A DNA stretch of 64,000 nucleotides from Timema cristinae (lineage: Eukaryota > Arthropoda > Insecta > Phasmatodea > Timematidae). Shown here in pieces: positions 22,101-32,250 of this stretch. The position numbers and the translations under genes were made by a program. Where the stretch lies: assembly GCA_039000515.1 (NCBI GenBank), contig JBCFYV010000001.1, forward strand, positions 53,066,410 through 53,130,409. The letters are read 5' to 3'. How positions within the stretch are numbered: the stretch's first letter is position 1; every line of letters begins with the position of its first letter. The notes beneath the pieces are model-generated. The model was given only the letters and a program-made list of their open reading frames with translations, was not told where the DNA came from and did not search any database.

Positions 22101-23038
22101 ATTTCGAACGGAAGCGGGATCCCATCTAGATTCAACACGTCACGAAAATTAGGATAAGACGATAAACGCTGAGCTTACCCTGTCGGCTCAAAGAGGCACG
22201 CCAATACGGATACGGGGAAGCAAAGTCCTTCTTCAGCTTGAACATTTATCAACGCTCTACGTCCGGCTATAGTTTCAGGGATTTGAACGTGGGCGCCGAT
22301 CGAGAAAGCCGAGTTTTTTGAGAAATTTACTCTCATTTCCAACGTGCCGTTGTATATCCACCCCGAGTCTTTAGAAACGAAGCCCTCAATCTGAGCAAGG
22401 AGTGGGAAGACCACGTTATTCTCGTATATCTCCTCCAAGTTTATCGGGTTAAATATATTGTATAGAGAAGAATTGAAATAACCCTTTTCAATTCTACCAT
22501 CAGTAGGATGCTTAAACTCGCAAATGAGGCTACAATTTACCTTTATCGGACCGTTCGCGTTTGATTCTTTTTCCACAATCTTTACATAAATATCTCCGCA
22601 CGCAACGAGAAACTGTACGGGATCCTTATAGGCTAGTTCGTTACTGATTGAGTATGTCTTTATACGTCGAGCGTATGCTTGTTCAATAAGTTTAATAGAA
22701 AGTCCTAGTGGCTCCAGGTAAAGCCTAAACTGAGTAAATCCTGTACCTAAGTTTCGTGATAAGGTCAAAAGTCTTTGGATCTGTGTGTCTATATTGTCAT
22801 GGTCCGATATCAGTACGCTCGAGGTCTTAATCTGGCCAGGTATATGTTCAATGTAAGCATTATACAACTTCCCTTCACGAAGTGCAACGTCATGTTTCAA
22901 GTATCTAATTAAAAGTTGTTCATTAGCGTCTAGATCCGCGAGAGTATACACCCTATTCCCATTAGTTTGCCGAGATACAATGATAGGAGGTGACAATCGC
23001 ACTCGTTTTGCCGGTGGTTCTGTCATGTTTGGGTGCAC
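19148..23038 (-). pseudogene. Polinton-type family-B DNA polymerase, three in-frame stops
   Basis: One continuous frame of 1,296 codons, interrupted only by stops at 22175-22177 (TAA), 21509-21511 (TGA) and 20567-20569 region (TAA); flanking codons stay in phase across all three. Domains in order: a basic PPAKRVRLSP stretch (possible nuclear signal) near the start; an N-terminal region ending in the CFPVSVLACL box; a CxxC-x12-HxxxC finger (about 21758-21820); exonuclease motif FIVYADLES (about 21645-21660); a Cys/His endonuclease VII-like segment with CHICEK and DHCHLTGLYRGSSH (about 21260-21364); polymerase motif A LDVNGLY (20408-20425); motif B KLMNNAAFG (about 19967-19993); motif C YTDTDS (about 19670-19687); and a C-terminal KAKGVKSS and DDKRHVLPGS region. 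The catalytic Asp residues are present. It would copy the element, primed by protein. As written it cannot make a full-length product without readthrough. Confidence 0.93.
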
Positions 23039-23159
23039 TATGCTCTAAACAGGCCCTACTCTCTCCTCAGTATTATCTTCTTCATTTCTGGTCAGCTTGC
23101 TCTATAATCTCTTCGAGCGGTTCTGAGACAGCTATAAAAAACAAACAGGGACATCTAGT

Positions 23160-25690
23160 TAGCTGTTCATGAAGCTTTGTTGATCTTTCAAAATATATTC
23201 ATTGACACGATCACAAGCGTTGCCGATCTTTCACGTTGACAACCTACAATTGACGCGATCTTTCAAAAATATATTCATTGACATGATCACAAGCTTTGTT
23301 GATCTTTCAAAAATATATTCATGTTGATAACCTACAATTGACACGATGGCAAGCTTTGTTGATCTTTCAAAAATAATTCATTGACATGATCACAAGCTTT
23401 GTTGATCTTTCAAAAATATATTCATGTTGATAACCTACAATTGACACGATGGCAAGCTTTGTTGATCTTTCAAAAATATATTCGTGTTGACAACCTACAA
23501 TTGTCATGATCATAAGCTTTGTTGATATTTCAAAAATATATTCACGTTGACAACCTACAATTGACACGATCGCAAGCTTTGTTGAATTTTCAAAAATATA
23601 TTCAACAATTGACACGATCACAAGCTTTGTCGATCTTTCAAAAATATATTCACGTTGACAACCTACAATTGACGCGATCGCAAGCTTTGTTGATCTTTCA
23701 AAAATATATTCACGTTGACAACCTACAATTGACACGATGAAAAGCTTTGTTGATCTTTCAAAAATATATTCTTTTATATGATCACAAGCTCTGTTGATCT
23801 TTCAAAAATATATTCATGTTGATAACCTACAATTGACACGATGGTAAGCTTTGTTGATCTTTCAAAAATATATTCATGTTGACAACCTACAATTGACATG
23901 ATCACAAGCTTTGTTGATCTTTCAAAAAATATATTCGTGTTGATAACCTACAATTGACACGATGGCAAGCTTTGTTGATCTTTCAAAAATATATTCATGT
24001 TGGCAACATACAATTTACATGATCACAAGCGTTGTTGATCTTTCAAAAATATATTCATGTTGATAACCTACAATTGACACGATGGCAAGCTTTGCTGATC
24101 TTTCAAAAATATATTCGTGTTCATAACCTACAATTGACACGATGACAAGCTTTGTTGATCTTTCAAAAATATATTCGTGTTGATAACCTACAATTGACAT
24201 GATCACAAGCTTTGTTGATCTTTCAAAAATATATTCATGTTGATAACCTACAATTGACACGATGGTAAGCTTTGTTGATCTTTCAAAAATATATTCTTTG
24301 ACATGATCACAAGCTTTGTTGATCTTTCAAAAAATATATTCGTGTTGATAACCTACAATTGACACGATGGTAAGCTTTGTTGATCTTTCAAAAAAATATT
24401 CTTTGACATGATCACAAGCTTTGTTGATCTTTCAAAAAATATATTCGTGTTGATAACCTACAATTGACACGATGGCAAGCTTTGTTGATCTTTCAAAAAT
24501 ATATTCATGTTGGCAACCTACAATTGACATGATCACAAGCTTTGTTGATCTTTCAAGAATATATTCATGTTGATAACCTACAATTGACACGATGGCAAGC
24601 TTTGCTGATCTTTCAAAAATATATTCGTGTTCATAACCTACAATTGACACGATGACAAGCTTTGTTGATCTTTCAAAAATATATTCGTGTTGATAACCTA
24701 CAATTGACACGATCATAAGCTTTGTTGATCTTTCAAAAATATATTCACGCTGACAACCTACAATTGACATAATGACAAGCTTTGTTGATCTTTCAAAAAT
24801 ATATTCTTTGACATGATCACAAGCTTTGTTGATCTTTCAAAAATATATTCATGTTGATAACCTACAATTGACACGATGGCAAGCTTTGTTGATCTTTCAA
24901 AAATATATTCATGTTGACAACCTACAATTGACATGATCACAAGCTTTTTTGATCTTTCAAAAATATATTCATATTGATAACCTACAATTGACACGATGGC
25001 AAGCTTTGTTGATCTTTCGAAAATATATTCATGTTGACAACCTACAATTGACATGATCACAAGCGTTGTTGATCTTTCAAAAATATATTCATGTTGATAA
25101 CCTACAATTGACACGATGGCAAGCTTTGTTGTTCTTTCAAAAATATATTCGTGTTGATAACCTACAATTGACACAATGGCAAGCTTTGTTGATCTTTCAA
25201 AAATATATTCGTGTTGATAACCTACAATTGACACGATGGCAAGCTTTGTTGATCGTTCAAAAATATATTCATGTTGATAACCTACAATTGACACGATGGC
25301 AAGCTTTGTTGATCTTTCAAAAATATATTCATGTTGACAACCTACAATTGACACGATCACAAGCGTTGTTGATCTTTCAAAAATATATTCACGTTGACAA
25401 CCTACAATTGACATGATCACAAGCTTTGTTGATCTTTCAAAAATATATTCATGTTGATAACCTACAATTGTAACGATCGCAAGCTTTGTTGATCTTTCAA
25501 AAATATATTCATGTTGATGACTTATCAACAAGTTATACAATTGACACGATCATAAGCGTTGCTGATCTTTTAAAAATATATTCACGCTGACAACCTACAA
25601 TTGACACGATCACAAGCTTTGTTGATCTTTCAAAAATATATTCATTGACACGTTCACAAGCTTCGTTGATCTTTCAAAAATATATTGCTC
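23160..25690. repeat. Tandem array D, 60-bp satellite, ~42 units
   Basis: The unit contains ACCTACAATTGACACGATGG, CAAGCTTTGTTGATCTTTCA and AAAAATATATTCATGTTGAT. Most units are 60 bp; a shorter variant lacks the ACCTACAATTGAC part. Because 60 is divisible by three, long false frames on both strands repeat a 20-residue peptide; these are not genes. The array lies between polymerase and the small ORF. Confidence 0.95.
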
Positions 25691-25694
25691 AAGT

Positions 25695-25910
25695 CTTTCT
25701 GCACATCCTAACTGAGATTAGAAAATTATTCAACGTACTAATTATGAGTTAAAGGGGGGTGAACCCACAGGGGGAGTTGAAAAAAACCCATACTCTGTAC
25801 ATCCTAACTGAGATTAGAAAATTATTCAATGTACTAATTACGAATTAAAGGAGGGTGAACCCACAGGGAGAGTTGAAAAAATCTATACTCTGTACATCCT
25901 AACTGAAAAA
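25695..25910. repeat. Direct repeat of ~107 bp, two copies plus part
   Basis: CACATCCTAACTGAGATTAG through GGTGAACCCACAGGG and GAGTTGAAAAAA occurs twice (from about 25703 and 25799) and a third start appears near 25895, at the 3-prime end of the small ORF. Confidence 0.85.
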
Positions 25911-26261
25911 AAACATATTTCGATTGATTTGATTAATCCTAGAAATGGTTGTAATAAACGTACCTTCTAAGCTTATTAGCGCCGTCTTACTGTTTTTGGA
26001 AATGCCCTGGTACACTAGCAGTAAGTCAGCTTTGGAGAGCTCCTTCAGCTGGGCGTCGGTGAGTAGAGAAAAACGAGCCGGTAACCACACGTTATATTTG
26101 TTCTCCAACAAGGCGAGAACTCTGCGTCCGTATCTAGTCGTCACCCCTTTTATATTAGTGATATAATAACCATGACCTATCTCTAAATCTGTCAGCTTCC
26201 TTGACACTATCTCACTCGAGCCGATTGCTGACAAAAGCGCTGCTGAGTATTCACTAGACAT
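25899..26261 (-). CDS. Small ORF, possible OB-fold-like partner of PolB elements
   Basis: 120-codon frame starting at 26261. The core shows LEIGHGYYITNIKGVTTRYG, then RRVLALLENKYNVWLPARFS, then LTDAQLKELSKADLLLVYQG. The pattern of a short beta-strand motif with Y-x-I-x(3)-x-G-V-x-T-(K/R)-Y-G followed by V-x-LP-x-R-F recalls small proteins that accompany Polinton-like polymerases in arthropod genomes, thought to be OB-like nucleic-acid binders. That link is from memory and uncertain. The last ~20 residues (from about 25960) are of odd composition, and a splice-donor-like GGTACGT (reverse strand) sits there, so the real end may differ. First ORF downstream of the right TIR on the minus strand. 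Confidence 0.55.
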   Translation of the reverse strand: MSSEYSAALLSAIGSSEIVSRKLTDLEIGHGYYITNIKGVTTRYGRRVLALLENKYNVWLPARFSLLTDAQLKELSKADLLLVYQGISKNSKTALISLEGTFITTISRINQINRNMFFFS

Positions 26262-26899
26262 TCTTGATGATGTTTAGAATATAAAGATTTTAAAGATAAT
26301 GGATTCTACTTAAAGGGGTAACTCAATATATAGAAGTAAACTACTCCCCTCTTCAGGAGGCGGCGCGAAAAAGGGGCTTGGACTCACTTAGCCCCTCCCT
26401 CTTTAGTGTGTGAGAAGTTTCGAGTCATTTACTTAAAGTCCCCTCTTGTAAAATTCTCACAGACCATTTACTTTTAAAATTAATCTCTGTCAAGTTCAAA
26501 GTGAAACACAGATGTTAACTTCCTGAGACGTTCAAAAGCGAAACAGATGTTAACTTCCTGAGTTAAAGCTCTCTCACGGTTAGGGGCAGAGCCGACCGGC
26601 TAATTCACAGGAAAACGTTCTTCACTTGTCACCCCCCGAGGAGGGGGTGAGTAGCGAAAGAACAAGAGGGGACTGAGCTAGCAGGAAACCATTCTTCACT
26701 TGTCACCCTCTCCAAGGAGGGCCCAAGTAGGAAAAGAAGGGTCCCTTTTTGGAACTCGTTTTTAGAGAAGCCTGCGTCATAACACTAAGATTAAAGGTTA
26801 ACCCTTTTTGTTTCATGGGAATCTTACCGTCCCTATGACAAGATTGTTTATCTCGACCAATCGAACAAGCCTTTCTTTAGCGCTCCGCCTCCTTCAGCA
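26262..26899. other. Non-coding leader between right TIR and small ORF
   Basis: No gene seen. Contains a 30-bp direct repeat (CAGATGTTAACTTCCTGAG at about 26511 and 26543). A second pair of ~50-bp direct repeats (TTCTTCACTTGTCACCC at about 26618 and 26691) surrounds a hairpin. This is where the promoter of the minus-strand genes would be expected. Confidence 0.5.
26629..26650. repeat. GC-rich hairpin
   Basis: TCACCCCC and GGGGGTGA form a perfect 8-bp stem around a 6-base loop, within one copy of a direct repeat near the right TIR. The second copy at about 26699-26719 keeps part of the symmetry. Confidence 0.6.
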
Positions 26900-27091
26900 A
26901 GACATTTCTCCCCCACCTCTACGCACCCGCGAATCCACGCCGCGGGAGGGAAAGGGTGAGGGGAGGGGGGACTCCATGGAACACGCGAGACAACGGCGCG
27001 GGAGGGGAGGGAAAGGGTTGAGGGGTGGGGGATACACTCACACATATACACATTCCCCTTCGTGCCCTCATACATGATATAGCTTACTACT
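26900..27091 (-). repeat. Right terminal inverted repeat of Polinton-like element
   Basis: Inverted match to 12944-13135, ending GCTTACTACT at 27091, then the flank CCCAAT. One base differs from the left flank CCCAAG. Differences between the two TIRs are a few substitutions and single-base indels. Confidence 0.92.
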
Positions 27092-27097
27092 CCCAAT

Positions 27098-27769
27098 CCT
27101 GATTTTAAAATATTTTATATTATTTCCGGGTGGACAAAAATTTATATTTAATCAAATCTTATCCATTGGACATATTTTAGTAATAAAGGTGAATTTATTT
27201 GTTCCTTCAAAGCAATTATGACTATGTATAACTTTGTGGGACCATAGTTCAATTCCATGCTTTATTTAATGTTACCATAACGGCCACAATATAACTATTA
27301 GTAAAAAGTTTTGATAAATACTTTGATTGAGAAAAATTGTAGTTTATTAAGATTTGCGTTGATTATCATTTTCTAATAAATTTAATGTATAATGTTAACT
27401 GTGATAATTTTTGTCAAATTTGTTTTCTTACTAAATAAATTCTGGAAATCCAAACAATAAAACTGGCCATGTCGTAGGCGAGTATTAATATAATATCAGA
27501 GTGAAGAGGTTTAAATACTAATTGAAAAGCAGGGATAAACATATTTGGTTCACGAGCTTAAAAACACTTTACATGATACATCTACTTTTTAAGGTTTAAA
27601 TGTAGATATCTTTAAGTAAAAGAATATTGTAGCTCTGTACTGTTTTTAAGAATGTCTGGCTAGAGTCACCTGAAACGTCATAACCAATTGCGGTTCATTT
27701 ATTTCTATTCATCAGGATGTCTTCTAAGGGAGGATCTCGCATACATTCAGTTAGAGTTTGATTTTCCGT
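27098..27769. other. AT-rich gene-free DNA
   Basis: No frame, RNA gene or repeat recognised. Confidence 0.5.
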
Positions 27770-28200
27770 TGAAGATACAGCCGGATTTATTTATAACAGT
27801 AACTTAGGATCTCTGGAACCACTTAACCGATTACTTTTGTACTCAAACAATATCTATGCAGGTTTTAGCATAATTTTTGTATAATCAGGTGTTTCGGTGT
27901 AAGTCCCAGCGAAGGGCCAGCTGATTCTTTGTATACATTTGTGGAACCACAAAATTACTGTGGGGTATTTTTATTATTCTGTATAGTATTTATACAGGCA
28001 TATTTTAGTACAATAATTATAATAGGATGTTTTGGTGTGAGTCCTGGTAAAGCACCAGCCGGATATGTGTGTATATCTCTGGAACAGATAACTGATTCCA
28101 TAGTTAATATATTCTGTAGGATATCAACCAGGCAAATTGTAGCATGATAGACTTAATTATTGGGGTTTGAGTCCCTGTTAAAGTTTTGAATGGATGTTGT
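27770..28200. repeat. Three degenerate ~140-bp tandem units
   Basis: CAGCCGGATTTATT (27778), CCAGCTGATTCTTTG (27917) and CAGCCGGATATGTG (28057) start comparable units, each followed by a T(C/G)TGGAACCA-like motif and later GGTGT(A/G)AGTCC-like motif. Confidence 0.6.
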
Positions 28201-28695
28201 ATATATTATATCTAGGATATTTATAACCACATAGGGTAAAGTTGCCAATATCGCACTGGGTCCTAGATCAAACCACTGTCTCTAAAAATGAACCAAATGC
28301 ATTCGCACTCTACCTAGTGAATCGAGATTGAACTACGCAGCACTCCCATGATGCTTTAGTAGTTTGGAGACTTTCCGCGTTTCCGTGCTTTGTAAATGTT
28401 TAGAGAAAATACGATCATTTGATGTGATATTTTAATCATTTTCTTAAGGACTCAGGTATCGGGTGAGACGATAATATACTAACGGTTTTTATTAATATTG
28501 CTAGGCATACTTTTAAGAAGAATTTACTGCAGTTAAATATTTGTTTAGTCCAAGTATGTAGTTTGGGGAGGTAATAGTTAATAAAATTGCGTGGTTTCCG
28601 AAATCGCACATCTATTAGGTTTATTAAATACCACCGGTGCGATATATGCAACTTGAACCGGGATTTATTTTATTCTGTTATAGAATCTTCTTGTA

Positions 28696-29216
28696 ATGGC
28701 TAAAAGGGAGTATAGAAAGTGGAGTGTGGAAAATATGTCTCGTGTTCTGATGGAATTTAAAGAAAGGAATATTAAGCTAAATGAATGTTGCAGGAAGTAT
28801 GAGATAGTCAAAAAGATATTTTTTAGTCATTTTCATGGAAAAGTCGATCGGGGGTTAATCGTGGTAGCAGCAAGGTTGTGAATGGTAAACAAACAGCGTT
28901 ACTTTCAGAAGCTGAAAACGAACTTGTAGATGTCATTTTAAAGTTTGAAGAGAGCGTGTTTGGTCTTACAATAACTGAAGTTAGGAAGCTAGCTTTTCAA
29001 GTATTTATTGCTAATCCTCATTTATCCAATCCTTTCAACAAAGAAAATAATATTGCAGGAAAAAATGTGTATTATAACCTTATGAAGTGGAATCCTAATC
29101 TCCGTTTAAGACAACCTGAAAATGTGTCTGTTGCTAGGGCTAGGGCTTTTAACAAAGAAAATGTATTTCAATTGTTTGATGTGTTGACAAAAATACTGTC
29201 GATGAAAATGAACTGA
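28696..29216 (+). pseudogene. Tigger/pogo transposase, DNA-binding part
   Basis: The first frame (28696-28878) has the psq-type helix-turn-helix: REYRKWSVENM then NIKLNECCRKYEI. After a frameshift, the second (28878-29216) shows the CENP-B-type domain: LLSEAENELVDVILKFEES, FGLTITEVRKLAFQ, PFNKENNIAGKNVYY and the PENVSVARARAFNKENV box. These two helix-turn-helix modules would bind the element's ends. The frameshift and a later stop make it non-functional. Confidence 0.8.
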
Positions 29217-29588
29217 ACGCCTTGAATATTTTTAATGTTGATGAATCCGGCTTCTCTACTGTATAAAAGAGATCGCTTAAGGTAGTAGCACAGAATGGAA
29301 AACATCAAGTGGGTGATGTTTCCAGTGGAGAGAGAGGGGTGAATACTACAATCGTCTATTGCACAAGTGCCAGTGGAAACTTCGTACCTCCGATTAGTAT
29401 ATTTAAGAGGCTAAGAATGCACCCATCTTTCAAATTTGGTGCACCACCAGGAAGTATTGTGGAAATTTCAGAGACGGGCCATATTAACACGGAGCGCTTC
29501 ATAAAATGGATGAAGCATTTTATTGATTACGTCAAGCCTTCTGTAGTGGAGAAGGTTTGCTGGTTCTTGATGGACACACTACACACAT
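29217..29588 (+). pseudogene. Tigger/pogo transposase, DDE catalytic part, first half
   Basis: Contains NIFNVDESGFST (first catalytic Asp at 29240-29242), then after a stop GERGVNTTIVYCTSASGNF, PPISIFKRLRM, an FGAPPGSI box, FIKWMKHF and, in another frame, the VLDGHTTH box with the second catalytic Asp (29569-29571). This is the DDE_1 fold shared by Tigger, jerky and CENP-B. Stops and at least one shift are present. It is cut right after the DGHTTH box by the inserted sequence. Confidence 0.8.
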
Positions 29589-30870
29589 TGAACCGTTACG
29601 CTTAACTAACTTATGTTGACGTTAGTTAGATAAACCCATATTAGCTCGCCAACACTTAACAAATATCCACCCATCACTTAGTCGTTATGGCGGCTATCAC
29701 TAAACTCTTACATGCGCTGATGGCGCCTAGTACTCTTAAGTTCCTGAGAGAACATTTAAATTAAAATATGAACAGAACAATTCCATAGAAGGAATCTAAT
29801 GACATTATAATTCAATAAGAAAATGACAAACCTAACATCTAACATGGAGCAATATAAACAACATTTCTAGACAAATGCTTCCCAGTAAGGGAGTAAAGCT
29901 TAAGTCCTATATACTCAGAGAAAACATATAGTACTCAAAAAATATTGACATCACCAGATGTTCTACTTTTGTCCAACTCCTAAACTTAATACTCGACATA
30001 AACACTACGGGCAAAGTTCAAAATTAAAGCCCATCAATATTAGAAATAATTACAAGTGCGAAAGATATATCATTAAAAATTAAATCATATTTCATTTTGT
30101 TAAAGTTCGTTAATATTTGAAATAAATACAAGTCCAAAAGATATCTTATTGAAAAAGACAACATATTTCAGTTCATTAAAGTTCGTTAATATTTGACATA
30201 AATACAAGTGTAAAAGACGTTATATTGAACGATGTCATATTTCATCTTTGTTAAAGTTCAAAGCTTAAGTCCACTACATCAGTAATACGCGCAAAGTTTA
30301 AAGTTAAAGTTTTTTGAAGATTTGAAATAATTATTAAGAGCAGAAAGTGAATTATGAACAATAAAGATTATGCTGAAAAGGAATTTATCTTACATGGTTT
30401 ATATCCGAAGCCGTAGCTCGCACAAGCTATTTACAAAGCCAATCCCAGAGTGGCGCTTAAACCCACACGATCACTCTTTTATACAGAAAGCACAGTTCAC
30501 AGCACACGGAACGAAGGGAAGACAAGGGGGGGGGGGGGGAACCAAAGAACATAATGAGGCGTGGAATGTTCTACGAGCGTCTAGATGGCAGACTTGAGCA
30601 CTGGTGAAGTGTTTCTTCTTTCTAACCGAAGATCTTTGGTTCGGAGAAGTCATTGCTGAGCGTTGGAATCGGCTCGGCTCTCGGTATTCCGGGATTAGTT
30701 GTCTTGTTCGGTTGTGAGTGTTCCGATGGTCCGTGTAGTTGTATTGATCGGGTGTGAGTGTTCCGATGGGCCGTGTAGTCGTGTAGCCGGGCCGGCCGCT
30801 GATGGTGTCGGTATAATTGGTAAGTCAATTGTTTTAGTTTGGTTGCGGGTAGCTTGTGGCTAATGCTACA
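29589..30870. mobile_element. 1.28-kb insertion inside the Tigger transposase
   Basis: Transposase similarity stops after 29588 and resumes at 30871. The insert can be read as starting TG and ending CA. An inner candidate start TGTTGACGTTAG (29614) partly mirrors the end CTAATGCTACA (30870), as LTR ends do. No target duplication is clear, so a solo LTR is only a suggestion. It holds three to four ~75-bp tandem units, a run of 14 G (30526-30539) and a duplicated GTGAGTGTTCCGATGG motif (30714, 30754). No coding frame with a known product. Confidence 0.55.
30010..30260. repeat. ~75-bp tandem repeat in the insertion
   Basis: Units carry TTAAAGTTCGTTAATATTTG, AAATAAATACAAGTCC and AAAAGATAT-like parts, repeated three to four times with drift. 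Confidence 0.7.
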
Positions 30871-31421
30871 ATACAAAGAATTTTGAGTCTGTTCAACTTG
30901 CAATATTAAATGGGGTTTTACTTCTCCAGCTCCCTGGATACACAACACATCGTCTGAAGCCTCTTGATGTAGCAATATTCAAGCCCTTTCAAACATATTA
31001 CGATGAAGCACTTTTCAACTGGCTGCGAACTCACAAGCCACCTCCCACTAAGTTCCAAGTTTCTGCATTGCTTTCCAAGTCATACAGCAGAGCAGTCATT
31101 ATGAGTAGTGCCATGAGTGGTTTCAAAGCCACTGGAATCTGGCCTGTGAACGGAAATGTATTTTCAGACGCCGACTTTGTTCCAGCCAACATCCACTCAC
31201 CAGCCAATTACTTGAATGACCTTGAAGAAACTCTAATAACGCTTCCTCCTGATGATAAGCAAGAGTGCCAAGAAGAGGAACTCATGACTGTCCCAGAGAA
31301 GAATACAGCTACAAGATCACTAAATGATAAACCTTCCAAAAAATTCATGTCACAAGCCCTTTGCCACTCCCAGCATGAGAGGTCTCTAGTTTGTGATTTA
31401 CGCAATGGTGGATCTACATAA
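30871..31421 (+). pseudogene. Tigger/pogo transposase, DDE catalytic part, second half
   Basis: The frame reads NTKNFESVQLAILNGVLLLQ, then LPGYTTHRLKPLDVAIFKPF, the conserved LP-x-x-T-TH-x-LQPLD box with a supporting catalytic region, then YDEALFNWLRTHKPPP, and the FKATGIWPVNGNVFSDADF box before a charged tail. Stop at 31419-31421. It continues directly from the DGHTTH box before the insertion, so the host transposase was already one unit when interrupted. Confidence 0.82.
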
Positions 31422-31500
31422 AATAACTACTATGGCAAGCACTGAAATTGCGCCTCTGTCCAAAAACCTGACACCTGTCTTTTAAACAACTTTACCACAA

Positions 31501-31715
31501 TAAATGCTCAAAAATAAGACAAGAGCATTATTTTTTATTTAACACATTATGGCAACATAAGAACACTATCAATGCACCTTCCGTGTTTTTGCTGACGCAA
31601 ATTTATATATGATATGCTTAAATTCTGTTGTTTCTGTTTCTTCTCTTTACACACTCAACAGAGCAAATCACACAATAAGCTTTGACCCATGAAGAATTTC
31701 AAATACGAAAGTATT
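31501..31715. other. Short AT-rich spacer
   Basis: Between the Tigger right end and the hAT fragment. Nothing recognised. Confidence 0.4.
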
Positions 31716-32250
31716 AGTTTCAGCTCTCACAGCTGGCGATGGTTAGCAGTATCTGAATAGAACTGTAAAGATTGTGGAAAACACTCTCATCTGCATACTG
31801 AGAAATACATTCTAGCTCTTCAAGTCTTGATATTTTCATGTTGGCCCGGCTTGATAAAAACATTCGACAATCTAACATTCCTTCATATAGTTGTTGTCTA
31901 TCAACAACACAGCTATAAAATTTTCCCAAATGCTCGCACTTCTGGTTTAAATCCTCAATATCTTCAGCGTAACAGAGTCCCTTGACATCACTAAGAATGT
32001 CAAAGAAAGTCACTTCTTATTTCACTGGTTTCATTTCCATCGTCTGTAATGTCCTGTATAACTCTAAGTATCTTCTCAACGTACTTTATAACAGGTTACA
32101 CTTCTTCTATCATTGCACTCCATCGGGTTTTGGGCTCCGACTTCACAACCACAGGCGCAGAGTTTTTCAGATCTTTCCAGTGCTGTTTTGAAGGAAAGAT
32201 TGATACTTAGAGAGCGTCAAGGTTTCCAAAAAAACGTGACCATCATTGTA
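31716..32250 (-). pseudogene. hAT transposase fragment, ZMYM1-like
   Basis: Minus-strand pieces read HWKDLKNSAPVVVKS, PKTRWSAMIEEV, FFDILSDVKGL, KCEHLGKFYSCVVDRQQLY and SSIQILLTIASCES. These follow the order of ZMYM1/DUF4371-type hAT transposases, whose dimerisation region continues with a SFSKLK box. Here similarity ends exactly before that box at 31716. At least two stops or shifts interrupt it. Confidence 0.7.

Larger units (their letters stand above)
12944..27091 (-). mobile_element. Polinton/Maverick-type element, capsid genes and integrase not seen
   Basis: A 14,148-bp unit with 192-bp terminal inverted repeats that begin AGTAGTAAGC and end GCTTACTACT. It is flanked by CCCAAG (12938-12943) and CCCAAT (27092-27097), 5 of 6 bases alike. 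Termini starting AG, TIRs of hundreds of bases, 6-bp duplications and a protein-primed-type family-B DNA polymerase are the hallmarks of Polintons/Mavericks (family knowledge). All three candidate genes are on the minus strand: a small OB-like ORF, the polymerase, and an acidic ORF of unknown role. Integrase, packaging ATPase, maturation protease and both capsid genes were not found. Their space is taken by tandem arrays. With no integrase it would need one supplied in trans to insert. Confidence 0.85.
28234..31500 (+). mobile_element. Tigger/pogo-type DNA transposon, degenerate and interrupted
   Basis: Left end GGGTAAAGTTGCC after TA (28232-28233), right end CAACTTTACCAC followed by CAATA (TA at 31501-31502). 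The ~10-bp TAAAGTTG inverted match and TA flanks fit Tc1/mariner/pogo insertion, though the outermost bases disagree. Inside is a CENP-B/jerky-like transposase in at least three frames, split by a 1.28-kb insertion. A sub-terminal inverted pair (TTGCCAATATCGCAC at 28244 and GTGCGATATATGCAA at 28637) surrounds the presumed promoter. Confidence 0.75.

Noticed and set aside
23367..25540. Long frames on both strands with a 20-residue repeat (EYIFERSTKL type)
   Set aside because: Created by a 60-bp satellite whose length is divisible by three; frames are open on both strands and no start context or non-repeat domain exists.
15769..25690. CRISPR-like appearance of regular repeats
   Set aside because: Units are tandem with no unique spacers, and the genome is eukaryotic.
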